From NCBI GenBank assembly GCA_041736625.1, contig JBGSTG010000014.1:26623-90622 (forward strand): 64,000 nucleotides of DNA. The letters are read 5' to 3'. Position numbers and translations under genes: made by a program. The notes beneath the pieces were generated by a model, which was given only the letters and a program-made list of their open reading frames with translations, was not told the DNA's origin and ran no database searches. Below are positions 33,305 through 43,000 of this stretch, piece after piece. This DNA is from M3007 sp041736625 (GTDB taxonomy: Bacteria > Bacteroidota > Bacteroidia > Chitinophagales > Saprospiraceae). The stretch's first letter is position 1; each line of letters begins with the position of its first letter.

Positions 33305-34645
33305 CTACTGTACTCGAAGTTTTTGGCCGACGTTGATCTGATCCGTCGACATCCTGTTCAGTTCCTTTAATTTGGTTACGGTGGTGTTGTATTTGCGCGC
33401 TACCCCAAAGAGGGTTTCGCCGCGTTGCACCACGTGGTACTGCGCTCCCGGCGGGTCGGCCGGAGGGGTGTACTCCGGTGGGCGGGAGGGCGTAGGGTCG
33501 TTGGGGTCGATAACCACGTCGGTATCGGGCTCCATTCCGGGGGGGAAGGAGGGTTTGTTCATCTCTACGGGTTTGGGTGCCGGGTCGTTGTTGACCGGCC
33601 GGAGCCGGATGTATTCGCTTTTCGTTTTGGAGCCTTTGAGCCGGATCTTTTCACCCTTCATAGGCTCCTGTCCTTTTTTCATTCCGTTGCGCTCCAGGAG
33701 CTTTTCCAGTTGAATGCCGTATAGCTGGCTGATGTTGAACATGGTTTCCTGATCCCGAACGAAGTGGTGGGTGGCGGCGCCTTTCCAGCTCGTTTTTTTG
33801 GACTGAATGTAAATGCGGGTATTGGGCGCCAGCTTGTCGCCGGCAGCGTAGCCGCGGTCGTTGTAGTCGGCCACCTTTTGGGGGGAGATGCCGTAAAGTT
33901 TGGCTATGTCGGACAAGGTTTCGCCGTCGCGTGCCAGCACCACTTCGGCGTCGTTTACTTTGCCGACGCGACTGGAGCCGGATTCGGCGGGCTTCACGTT
34001 TTCCGAGCCGGTTGGTTGGTCGTATCGGTACAGCTCGTAGCGTTCGACGATCTCGATCAGCTTGTCGGCATAGGTGGGAGAGGTCGCGTAACCGGCCGTT
34101 TGCAGCCCTTTGGCCCAGGCTTTGTAATCGTTCCGCGGCAGGTTGAACAGGAAGCCGTATCGGTTGTATTTGCGCGGATCGCGCAGGAACTCGCTGTGAT
34201 CCAGGAAGCAGGTTTCAATTTTATCGTACTGCCGGAAGCAGGATTTCACCGGCTTGCCCTGGGCGTCCTTGTCGTCGTCCTGAATGGAATACGACTTGCC
34301 GGTCCAGTTGGCGCCGCATTTGATGCCGAAATGGTTGTTGGCCTTTTGGGCCAGCTCGCTCTGTCCGGCGTTGCTCTCCAGGATGCCCTGCGCAATGGTA
34401 ATGCTGGCCGGAACGCCGCTGCGCATCATTTCGGCGATGGCCGCCTGCGCATACTGCTCCCGATAATCCAGGTGGGCCTGGTACGGGCTGCTGGCGCCGG
34501 TCTTGGCCACATCCGGACCCAGGGCGCCCACCAGATCGACGGTTACCTTTTCGGAAGGTACGGACATGGTTTTTTGGGTGGTGGCACAGCTGTAAAGGAG
34601 GAGAATAGAAAGCGAAAACGCCGCAAGAATGGGACGATGGGTCAT
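33305..34645 (-). CDS. LysM glucosaminidase lipoprotein
   Basis: A 446-residue lipoprotein (signal LSILLLYSCATT, lipobox LYSC). Residues about 55-205 are a glucosaminidase/FlgJ-type domain: PASITIAQGILESNAGQSEL with the catalytic Glu, and KANNHFGIKCG. Three LysM modules follow: VLARDGETLSDIAKLYG near 235, HFVRDQETMFNISQLYG near 290 and YHVVQRGETLFGVARKY near 400, separated by Pro-rich linkers. It cuts peptidoglycan glycan strands and binds the wall with LysM. It stands alone, with the SRPBCC gene 61 bases downstream on the same strand. Confidence 0.93.
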   Translation of the reverse strand: MTHRPILAAFSLSILLLYSCATTQKTMSVPSEKVTVDLVGALGPDVAKTGASSPYQAHLDYREQYAQAAIAEMMRSGVPASITIAQGILESNAGQSELAQKANNHFGIKCGANWTGKSYSIQDDDKDAQGKPVKSCFRQYDKIETCFLDHSEFLRDPRKYNRYGFLFNLPRNDYKAWAKGLQTAGYATSPTYADKLIEIVERYELYRYDQPTGSENVKPAESGSSRVGKVNDAEVVLARDGETLSDIAKLYGISPQKVADYNDRGYAAGDKLAPNTRIYIQSKKTSWKGAATHHFVRDQETMFNISQLYGIQLEKLLERNGMKKGQEPMKGEKIRLKGSKTKSEYIRLRPVNNDPAPKPVEMNKPSFPPGMEPDTDVVIDPNDPTPSRPPEYTPPADPPGAQYHVVQRGETLFGVARKYNTTVTKLKELNRMSTDQINVGQKLRVQ

Positions 34646-34720
34646 CTTTTGCTGGTTGATAAACGATGAAGAGGGGTAAAATTCGCTACTCGTAACGTAT
34701 TTTAAATAAAAAATATTCTT

Positions 34721-37000
34721 TTACACATTCAGCCAGTACACCAACTTGAGGACAAGCGCCCTGTTTTTGGGTGTAAAAAACCGGACGTCCGTGCCATTTA
34801 CGGGTTGTGCGTAACTGTTGTCGGTAAACACCAGGAACAGGTCGGACACCGGCAGGTACCGCCACTGCAAGCGGGTGTTGATGTTAAAATTGTTGGCCTG
34901 GGTGTTGTACTGCATAAATGCGCTGAAAAACACACTTCGGGTAAACGCCAGCTCGGCGCTCGGCCCCAACAGCCAGAAATTGGTGGAGGCATACGGTTCG
35001 GGCAGACGCAGCTGGTTGTAGGTGTACCCAAGGCCAAAGGTGCCCAGGGGTTGCACCCGGTAGCTCATGCTTCCCTGCATGTTGAACAAGGTGCCGTTGA
35101 AAAATCCGCCGAAATCGAGGGACAGGCTACCCTGCCAGTCGTAGGCCGTGCTGCTGTTGTAGGCTACCCCTGCGCCGTTCCAGGTGTATCCTTGCATACC
35201 CGGCAGCGGTTGGGCATCCGGGTCGCCCCCGTTTGACGGATCAAACGGTTCGAACAGAAAAATATAGCTGTTGGACGCGCCCAGGGAAAGGCTGCTTTGG
35301 TCTTTGAAATTAAAAAAGGTGTAAAAGTTGACGTTCCGGTCGCTTTCGGTCATGCCCAAATCAAAAAAGCCGGTCCAGTCTACGCCGGCGCCCCAGGTAT
35401 TCAGGTGTTTGCGCTGGGGGTAGAACGTGTATTCCGCGCTGGCAAACACGTTGTTTACGCCTATGCGGGGCACAAAGCCCACCTCCGCTGTGTAAAAGCT
35501 GTCGACCCGCAACCAGCCACCGCCGACGCTCACGTGGCGGTCGGCGTAACGCAGGAAGCTGGCCAGGGAGGAGCCGCTCTTATTGTCGTCGGGCGAAAAC
35601 GACCGGTGGTAGTACCACTCGCCTTCCCAGCGGTTGTCTTTGGAGTACAGGTTGTACTCGAGGCCGGCGACGCGATTCCAGGGCTCATTCCCGACGCGCT
35701 GGTTTTCGTTCAGCGGGTCGAGGAACTGTTGTTTGTTCACCAGAATGGCGCCCAGGGCACTGCGTTCGAACGTTTTGCGCTGTACAGTGGCCACGGTGTA
35801 GTTGGCGGCCGGCAGCGCGTGGTCGGCGTCCCACTCCACTTTTTCGGTTTGCATGTTGAGCAGGCCGACGCGCCAGTTGTCGTTCAGCTTGCCGCTCAGG
35901 CGGGCGCCGGCGAGGATGGGCACCGTTTGCCCGGCGCCGGTGATCGGGTTGCGGGCAATGCCGATGCGGCGCGAGAAAAAGGGCCGGGCGCTGGGAAAGC
36001 CGAACAACGCGAACAGGTCGCGGTTTTCCAAAAAAAACTGGCGCCTCTCGGGAAAAAAAAGCTCAAACCGGCTCAGGTTGATCAGCTGGCGGTCTACCTC
36101 CACCTGCGAAAAATCGGGGTTGACGGTCAGGTCCAGGTTCAACGACGGGGTAAGGCCGATCTTGGCATCCACGCCGGCGTTTCCGTCCCAGGTGGTCGTG
36201 GTATTGGTTTGCTCCAGTGTTTCAGGGTCCCGCTTGACATCCAGCCCGTAGCTCCCGGTTACGTATGGAATGACGGCCACGTTGGCCCCGGGTTTGGGCG
36301 GCGGTGTTTCCCAGATCATGGCCCCTGAAAAGGCGATGTTGTTGGGGCTGAACTGTTGCGGCACCGGATACCAGGTGCTCACCTCCCAGTCTTTGAGTTT
36401 GGTGCGGGCAAAATTGACCCGCCAAACCCCTCCGTCGGGCGTGTACCGGAGCGTTTTGAACGGAATGGCCATTTCAATGACCCAGTACGCCTCGTGGTTT
36501 TGCACGGCGGAGTACCACTTGTTGTCCCACTCGAAAGAAAGGGTCTGTCCGTTGTCGATCAGGGCTTCCCGCTGCACGTTCAAGGGGTTCACGCTGAAAA
36601 AGAAGCCGTTCAGGCCGTCGTTGAAGGGGTCGAACAGCACGTTGAAGGCATCGCTGGTGCCGGCGGCGAAATCGCGCTTGCGACTCTGGATGGTGTAATC
36701 GGCCCGGTTTTGTTTGCACACGGCGCCGACGTACAAGAAGCGGTCGTCGAAGGTCAGCCGCACCTCGGTGTCCCATTGGCTGAATCCCGTATCCACCGGA
36801 AAATTATACGTGAACTGTTCGGCCTTGTCGGCCACCTGCCAGGCGGCCTCATCCAGCACTCCGTCTATTTTTACAGGAGCATCCGCGTTTCGGATCGTGA
36901 GCTCGCGCGTCACGGGCGCAGGCGCCTGCGCCCACCCGCCCTGCGGAGGGCAGAAGGTTAAAATACCCCCCAGGGCCGGTAGAATAAAGCAACGATTCAT
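34721..37000 (-). CDS. DUF5916 family outer-membrane protein with CBM9-like domain
   Basis: A 759-residue secreted protein with signal peptide (CFILPALGGILTFCPPQGGWAQ). The N-terminal carbohydrate-binding family-9-like domain has KIDGVLDEAAWQVADKAEQF, RLTFDDRFLYVGAVC and EMAIPFKTLRYTP. The DUF5916 part follows with GANVAVIPYVTGSYGLD, LDLTVNPDFSQVEVDRQLIN and FFPERRQFFLENRDLFALFG, then a C-terminal beta-barrel ending VLKLVYWLNV, whose aromatic-rich last strand fits outer-membrane insertion. I start at MNRCFIL since the longer frame overlaps the divergent rfbD region. Function unknown; binding of extracellular glycan is inference. Confidence 0.9.
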   Translation of the reverse strand: MNRCFILPALGGILTFCPPQGGWAQAPAPVTRELTIRNADAPVKIDGVLDEAAWQVADKAEQFTYNFPVDTGFSQWDTEVRLTFDDRFLYVGAVCKQNRADYTIQSRKRDFAAGTSDAFNVLFDPFNDGLNGFFFSVNPLNVQREALIDNGQTLSFEWDNKWYSAVQNHEAYWVIEMAIPFKTLRYTPDGGVWRVNFARTKLKDWEVSTWYPVPQQFSPNNIAFSGAMIWETPPPKPGANVAVIPYVTGSYGLDVKRDPETLEQTNTTTTWDGNAGVDAKIGLTPSLNLDLTVNPDFSQVEVDRQLINLSRFELFFPERRQFFLENRDLFALFGFPSARPFFSRRIGIARNPITGAGQTVPILAGARLSGKLNDNWRVGLLNMQTEKVEWDADHALPAANYTVATVQRKTFERSALGAILVNKQQFLDPLNENQRVGNEPWNRVAGLEYNLYSKDNRWEGEWYYHRSFSPDDNKSGSSLASFLRYADRHVSVGGGWLRVDSFYTAEVGFVPRIGVNNVFASAEYTFYPQRKHLNTWGAGVDWTGFFDLGMTESDRNVNFYTFFNFKDQSSLSLGASNSYIFLFEPFDPSNGGDPDAQPLPGMQGYTWNGAGVAYNSSTAYDWQGSLSLDFGGFFNGTLFNMQGSMSYRVQPLGTFGLGYTYNQLRLPEPYASTNFWLLGPSAELAFTRSVFFSAFMQYNTQANNFNINTRLQWRYLPVSDLFLVFTDNSYAQPVNGTDVRFFTPKNRALVLKLVYWLNV

Positions 37001-37052
37001 GATAATCACCGATATTGCGCCCGCAAAGAAACGCCATTCACCCAAAAATTAA

Positions 37053-37072
37053 CCCACGGCTTCAGCCGTGGG
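37053..37072. repeat. REP-like hairpin CCCACGGCT-TC-AGCCGTGGG
   Basis: A perfect 9-bp stem with a two-base loop, 12 bases before the rfbD ATG. Sequences of this type are dispersed in many bacteria and are similar to hairpins recognised by IS200/IS605-type transposases. In this place it could affect rfbD translation. Confidence 0.65.
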
Positions 37073-37084
37073 AAAAAGAAACCC

Positions 37085-37954
37085 ATGATCCTAGTCACCG
37101 GGGCCGGCGGTCAAGTCGGCCAATCACTCCGTCAATTGTCGGCCGAATTCCCGGAATTGCACATGCTTTTTCAGGATTCGGCCTCGCTTGATGTGACCAG
37201 CCGCAAGGCGGTGCTTCGTTTTTTCGGCGAGCACCCGCTGACGGGTTGCATCAACTGCGCCGCTTATACGGCGGTAGACAAGGCGGAGAGCGAGCCGGAT
37301 CGCGCCAGGGCCGTGAATGTGCAAGGAACACAACACCTGGCGGAAGGTTGCAGCCGCCTGGACATTCCCCTGGTGCATTTTTCAACCGACTATGTGTACC
37401 ACAACAGCGCCAACCGCCCGTTGGTGGAAACCGACCGGGTCAACCCGCACGGTGTGTACGCGCGCACCAAGCTGGCCGGCGAGCGCGCAGCCTTCCGGCA
37501 ACACCCGAACACCATGGTGGTCCGTACGTCGTGGGTGTACGCGCCTTTTGGCCACAATTTTGTCCGAACCATGCTTCGACTGGGCAGTGAGCGACCCGAA
37601 CTTCAGGTGGTGTTCGATCAGGTGGGGACGCCCACCTACGCCCCCGACCTGGCCAAAGCCGTGCTGGACATCTTGCAACAACTGCGGGATGGGCAAATCC
37701 GACCGGAACACTTGAGAGGGGTCTGGCACTACGCCAACGAAGGCGTGACCAGCTGGTACGACTTTGCCCAGGCCATTTTCGACATGCGCGGTCTGTCGTG
37801 CCAGGTGAAGCCCATTTTGAGCCTGCAATACCCGACGCCGGCCGAACGCCCGTTGTACAGCGTGCTCAACAAGGCGAAGATCAAGTCGGCCTTCGGGTTG
37901 CACATTCCGCACTGGCGGGAGAGTCTGGCGGTTTGCCTGGCGGAGATGGGGTAA
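37085..37954 (+). CDS. rfbD: dTDP-4-dehydrorhamnose reductase
   Basis: A 289-residue NADPH enzyme of the extended SDR group that makes dTDP-L-rhamnose. The Rossmann signature is MILVTGAGGQVGQSL, the RmlD motif CINCAAYTAVDKAE is intact, and the catalytic Y-x-x-x-K is in GVYARTKLAGE. The ending GLHIPHWRESLAVCLAE is typical. It makes a sugar precursor for surface polysaccharide. The rest of the rml pathway is not in the window, which is common in Bacteroidota. A REP-like hairpin lies just upstream. Confidence 0.94.
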   Translation: MILVTGAGGQVGQSLRQLSAEFPELHMLFQDSASLDVTSRKAVLRFFGEHPLTGCINCAAYTAVDKAESEPDRARAVNVQGTQHLAEGCSRLDIPLVHFSTDYVYHNSANRPLVETDRVNPHGVYARTKLAGERAAFRQHPNTMVVRTSWVYAPFGHNFVRTMLRLGSERPELQVVFDQVGTPTYAPDLAKAVLDILQQLRDGQIRPEHLRGVWHYANEGVTSWYDFAQAIFDMRGLSCQVKPILSLQYPTPAERPLYSVLNKAKIKSAFGLHIPHWRESLAVCLAEMG

Positions 37955-38018
37955 CGGAACCGGAATCTACTACCGCCCCCGCCCCTTCCTACCCAAAATC
38001 ACGGTGTGCAGTCGATCA

Positions 38019-38357
38019 TCAGGATACAGCGAATCCGCCGGCCTCTCGTGCCGCCTCCGGGACAAACCCAAGCACAATATCTGACTTGGGGATACCCCGT
38101 TCCATTAACTCATCTGCGATCATCACATCTGTATTATTTTGCTGAATCCAGGCTTTTCCATTAATAATATCAAAATGGAAGGCTATAGTATAAACAAACC
38201 GATTGTTATGCCATCCAATTGAAATTAGTTGGAAATGATTGTGCTGTCTGTCAACAACAGTATTCAATCGTACCCCGGGTGTCATTGACTTTTTTATGCC
38301 GGCGTACTCTTTCAGAAGCGTTTCAATAATTTGTTGATATTTCGTTATTTTATCCAT
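38019..38357 (-). CDS. xisI: XisI-like protein (orphan)
   Basis: A 112-residue protein of the XisI family, named after the fdxN-element excision factor of cyanobacteria: MDKITKYQQIIETLLKEYAG at the start and WIQQNNTDVMIADELMERGI near the end match well. In most genomes xisI follows xisH; no xisH is adjacent here. The pair is widespread on mobile DNA and its biochemical role outside cyanobacteria is unclear. The start is the internal ATG at MDKITKYQQ because it follows a strong minus-strand promoter. The codons are AT-richer than those of the flanking genes, in line with recent transfer. Confidence 0.85.
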   Translation of the reverse strand: MDKITKYQQIIETLLKEYAGIKKSMTPGVRLNTVVDRQHNHFQLISIGWHNNRFVYTIAFHFDIINGKAWIQQNNTDVMIADELMERGIPKSDIVLGFVPEAAREAGGFAVS

Positions 38358-38380
38358 GATCGACACGAAGAGCCTTTTTG

Positions 38381-38410
38381 CAAAGGTAATCAAATTGTTT
38401 GAAAAAACAA
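38381..38410 (-). promoter_or_regulatory. Strong candidate promoter of xisI
   Basis: Plus-strand CAAAGGTA (38381-38388) and CAA (38408-38410) give, on the minus strand, TTG, a 19-base spacer and TACCTTTG, exact at both elements, 24 bases before the xisI ATG. The TTG is also the first bases of the 145-bp duplicated segment. Confidence 0.6.
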
Positions 38411-38552
38411 TAGGCGCCAAATCCTCACCGCCCCACCACCAACCGCCTGCTCAACCGCACCAACCGCCCGTCGCCCGCCTGCAGAAAATACACGCCGGCC
38501 GGCAGCGATGTGGTGGGTATGCTCACCTCGAGGCTGCCCTCCAGCGGGTGTT
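38408..38552. repeat. 145-bp duplicated segment, intact copy
   Basis: Matches 43734-43878 at 142 of 145 positions with no gaps. It covers the last 43 codons of the T9SS gene at 38425, i.e. most of its sorting domain, plus 17 bases beyond its stop. Confidence 0.95.
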
Positions 38553-39963
38553 CGTACACCAGGCGGCCATGCAGATCGAACAACAGCACCCGGTCAACCC
38601 ACCTGGCCTGCGGACACTCCGGGGAGAAGCGGACGCGCACGACGTCGGTAGCCGGATTGGGCGACACCGACCAGCAGTCGTCTGAAAGAGACGTGGCCTC
38701 CTGGACATCGGTGATCACCGTCTGGTCGCAGCCCGGTTCCAGGCACCCGACGCTGTCTAACTTCATCAGAAAGATTTTGGATTTGTACGCCATATCGATC
38801 GTGCCGTACATGTATCCGTTGGCCAGTATGCCCCCGTCGGACGTCCACACCGCAGTATTGAAGTGCTTCAAGCGGTACCCCGGGTCCACCTCCCCCTCCA
38901 GGGCCAGCTCGCGCCACCACAACACGTCGCCTTCAGGGGAAAAACACACCAGATGCATGTAATTGTTGGCCGTGGCCGATGCCAGAATTTTACCGTCCGG
39001 GGCAATGGACAGGTGTCTGCTGGTATTTGTTCGGAATAGACCATAGGGTACGGTAAGTTCATAAAACAGATAAGTCCAGATGGTATCCAGATCAGGGGTC
39101 AGCATTTGTACCCGCATGCCACCATAGGGATCGGCTCCACCCTGGCCGGAGGGGAAACTTCTGTGCGACAGGTAAACCAGGTTGCCGTTTGGATGCCAGG
39201 CCAGGTGCGCCGGAAAATCGGAGAAGTCCGGTTGCGGGTTGAGGTAGTATTTCAGGGGGGTCCCGTGAGGATCACATTTGACGACGTAATCTTTGGTTTG
39301 GGCGCTGATGATGCTGTTGTAATAAGCGATGTAAATGGCGCTGTCGGGGGCAACGACCACGGACAGCAGGTCGTTGATGCTGTAGTTGGTTTGAGGGCTG
39401 AATCTGTTTTGCCAGAGGTTGTTTCCGGCCGTGTCCACACAGAATATGGCCATTTCAACGCTTGGGGTGGCCCGGGCCAGGATCATGTAGAGGCTGTCGG
39501 GCCCCAATGCGTTGCCGTTGAAGTTGGTGTACACCTTTCCACCGTCGTTCAGGGCGATGGTTTTGTCCCAGGCAATGGAGCCGTCGGGCTTGAACTTGTT
39601 GATCAGAATCCGGTTGGGGGTATCCCAGGTTTTGGCGGAAGAAAGGAAAAAGATGGAGGTGTCCTTGCCGGGCAGCAGGTTGAAACTGGTGGTGAAGGAG
39701 TCGGCGCTGGAAGGATAGCGGGCCAGTGTGGTCCATTCGTGCTGACCAGCTGATGAGAATTTCATGACGGCACTCTGATTAACCGGAACAAAGCTGTTTG
39801 CAGCGAATAGCGAGACATAATAAGCGCCGTCCATTTCGACAATTTCCCCTACCGTATTTTGGACAGCGATTTCCGGATCGAACGTAATAAACCAGGTACT
39901 TTGGGCGATCAATACATTTGTTTGACAACCGAGTAGTACGATGATAAAAATACAGGTTTTCAT
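38425..39963 (-). CDS. T9SS type A secreted protein, propeller-like
   Basis: A 512-residue secreted protein. Residues 1-20 are a signal peptide (MKTCIFIIVLLGCQTNVLIAQ). The central part is built from strands with repeated MKFSSAGQHEW, INKFKPDGSIAWDKT, MLTPDLDTIWTY and CFSPEGDVLWW segments, each a blade-like motif, suggesting a beta-propeller. A Cys-containing linker (VGCLEPGCDQTV) leads to the type A sorting domain, VSPNPATDVVRVRF to RRLVVGR. The upstream in-frame ATG is not used because the signal peptide begins at MKTCIF. Ligand unknown. Its 3' end is duplicated at 43.8 kb. Confidence 0.87.
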   Translation of the reverse strand: MKTCIFIIVLLGCQTNVLIAQSTWFITFDPEIAVQNTVGEIVEMDGAYYVSLFAANSFVPVNQSAVMKFSSAGQHEWTTLARYPSSADSFTTSFNLLPGKDTSIFFLSSAKTWDTPNRILINKFKPDGSIAWDKTIALNDGGKVYTNFNGNALGPDSLYMILARATPSVEMAIFCVDTAGNNLWQNRFSPQTNYSINDLLSVVVAPDSAIYIAYYNSIISAQTKDYVVKCDPHGTPLKYYLNPQPDFSDFPAHLAWHPNGNLVYLSHRSFPSGQGGADPYGGMRVQMLTPDLDTIWTYLFYELTVPYGLFRTNTSRHLSIAPDGKILASATANNYMHLVCFSPEGDVLWWRELALEGEVDPGYRLKHFNTAVWTSDGGILANGYMYGTIDMAYKSKIFLMKLDSVGCLEPGCDQTVITDVQEATSLSDDCWSVSPNPATDVVRVRFSPECPQARWVDRVLLFDLHGRLVYEHPLEGSLEVSIPTTSLPAGVYFLQAGDGRLVRLSRRLVVGR

Positions 39964-40027
39964 GATCATGGTTTTAGCGAGAGGTGGAGGGGGCATGTAC
40001 CCTCCACACTCCTTTTAGTAAAAAAAA

Positions 40028-43000
40028 CTACCATTTTGCCAACCATTTGGTTGTTAGTGCACCGGTATTATCCGAATATTGAAGTAAATAGGTACCCTTT
40101 TCCACATCACCGAGGTCAATGTTCAGCACATTTGAATAAACATGGTACATGCGCAATTCTACACCGAGTGCGTTATACAGGCGAAAGCAGGATTGCAGAC
40201 CTGGGGAATAATTGATCAGTTCAATGGTAATGCTTCCCGCTGCCGGATTCGGATATACAACCCAGTTGCTCCCTGATGAAGCTGTCATCTTCTCTGCTTG
40301 ACCCTTTTGGGCAGGAGGCATTGCTGATCGTCCTTCGGCATATATAGGAAGTTCATTCGTAATCACTGTATCATACAAAACCCAAAGCATTGTTTTGGCA
40401 AATGCTGCTTGGGGGGAGTAGTTTTCAGCAAGTGCATAAAGAGTCACTGAATCTGCAGCGGACGGTAACCAGCCATTGCCGTTCTCCAGCAACTGTAAAT
40501 TGATCGTTTGAATAAATTTGAACTCTATGTCTTCTCGAGTCGATTCAGGATAATTGTTAAGCAGTTGGGATGCTCCGGTGAAATCGCCCATTCTCAACGT
40601 AAGGCCTACCAATGCCTCCCGACTATGTCTTTCAGGGTCGTTTGAAAGTAAGGATACGGCCTCGGCGAAAGCGCCGGCAGTATAAAGTGAGTCTACATAC
40701 TGCTTGAGCAAACTCATTTTTGCATTATTCAAGCTGATGCGCGACTGCCTTGCTTCGTCGCGGACGGATATGTCTGACGACTGATCTTGTAATCCTAATA
40801 TAGAATCCACGAAACTTACGGGAAGGTAGTTGGAGGCTTCGTACACTATGTAAGGCGTCAGTGGAATATTTGCAATCAGGACATTCAGTTTGTCGGCATC
40901 CGCCATATCCGACTGGATCACTGCATTCAGTGTGTTATCCGACAAATAAGGACTGGCTTCGGTGAGTGCCTGAAGGGTGCTGCTTTGATTAGGGAGCGTA
41001 TGGATGAGCGAAATCAGGCTGGGAGATGCGCCCGGATTGAGCCGACTGTCCAAGGAATCAATTCTGGTGTAATACCACTCCAAGCATGAGGGATAGGAAC
41101 AGGGGACGGGTCTTGTCAGCCCGTCAACCGGACCAAATGAGCAGTTGAAAGCTCCGCCTTCTGTGGCGCCCAATGCGTTTTCAAAATGAAAGGGAGGAGG
41201 TGGGTTATTCGGTGGCATCTTGCTGCAAACCCCCTTTAGCGGTTTTTTAGGAATGGTGAGCAGGTTGCAATCTGTTGTCGGAACCCAATAGGTGAAAAAC
41301 TGGGATAAACCGGAAGTTACCGGTGGTGTTTGAATTTCCGATTGGTGGTTCGTTCCGGCCAGGGTGAACTCGTTAAAAACAGCGTTTTGAACTGTACCCT
41401 GATTTGGCAACTCTCCCATATATTGCACAAAAACGCCATTTGGGTCGAATGTAGATATTGCCTGTACATTGACATCATGGATGGAGGCAAACTTGTTGCC
41501 CAGGAAGTAGGTACTGCTGTTGTTGCCGGCGGCGAGTATGCCATTGTCAAAATGCTTTGCGCGGTCAGTGGTAATGTATTCGCTGCAACGGATTCGGCTC
41601 TCGCCAAAACCGGCTGATTGACGCAATTCTATGCCATCAATAGTGCTTGCTTTTAAAATATTTTGCAAAAATTTATTTTCATTAAGTTCATAGATGCTGG
41701 CTCCTTCAATTTGAATTCCTATTTTATTAGAATTTTTAAACAAATTGTTGCCGGCAAAAAGAAAGCCATATGGTCTTGCAATCAATCCAAAATCACATTT
41801 TTCAAATGTATTCCCACTTCCAGCAAAAGAACTGCCGATATTTGAAACCTGATTAAATGCCGGCGCCGAAGTTCCAAGAATAACGCCATTTTTCACTTTA
41901 AAAAAACTAGATGAATGCACATCAATCGTTGCATCACCTACTACAATTGCGTTGCTCAAATATCTGAAATTGCATCCACCGCCAACGGTAATCCCGCTTA
42001 CCTGCCAGGAAGTAATGCCCTCCTGGTTAAGTTGGAGATTAATTGTTGGTTCGACTAGAAAGGGTAATTCCTCTGCTGCAAGACTCAGATTGGTCTCGCG
42101 AAATTCACAATTCGAAAAAGTTGATGGGACTTTTATCGGGCGATGCGAAATATATTGTACTCCCCACCGACAGTTTCTAAAGATAGCGTTTTGTGCTTTG
42201 ATAAGTCCTCCAAAGTGCTCCAACTGTGAGGACCAGGGATATCCTCTTTGTTGGGGAAATATTCCAACCAAGGCATTCTCAATTTTTGCACCATTCAAGT
42301 TCACGACACCAGGGTCGGACTGACCCAGTTGATAAGTCTCGGATAGCATGATTTCGTTTGGTAATACGTTTGTATTTCCCCAAACTTCAATTCCGGTCCA
42401 TTTTTTATTATAATTCAGGTCATAGCAAGCAGGCGTAATAGCATATTGTGATGATATTGTGGCATCATTGACAATTAGCCTCGCACCTCTTTTTACGATG
42501 ATTCTCGATCCTGCCGTCATTTTGACATCGCAATTTATTGTCAATGTTGCCGGGTGCTCAATGATCACATCACCATAGATCAATTTTACTTCATCCCAAA
42601 CCGTATTTTGTGAAATTATGATGCTTTTATTAACATCATACTCAAATTTAATATATGCGGAAGAAGTGTTTGAAGTAATTAGACGCAATCGCATATGTGC
42701 CATTTGCAAAGGAGAAATAAATCCTTGCGAATTTGAGGTTGACATAATATTATTTGAACAGTGGTCAGATTGGCCAATAGAACAATACACATTATATTGC
42801 TGGTCTTGATCCTGGCAAATATCAGGAAACATCGATTGTTGTTCAATCAGATCTGCGTGATCAATACCCTGCGAATGTCCAAATTCATGTGCAAGGAGAC
42901 CTGCAACTTGGTCCACATAGGCTGGATTATTAACGTTTTGCAGGTACCAATCATACGCATTGTAAATCCTCGAAAAAAAACTGCTGGCAGAGCCTCCCAA

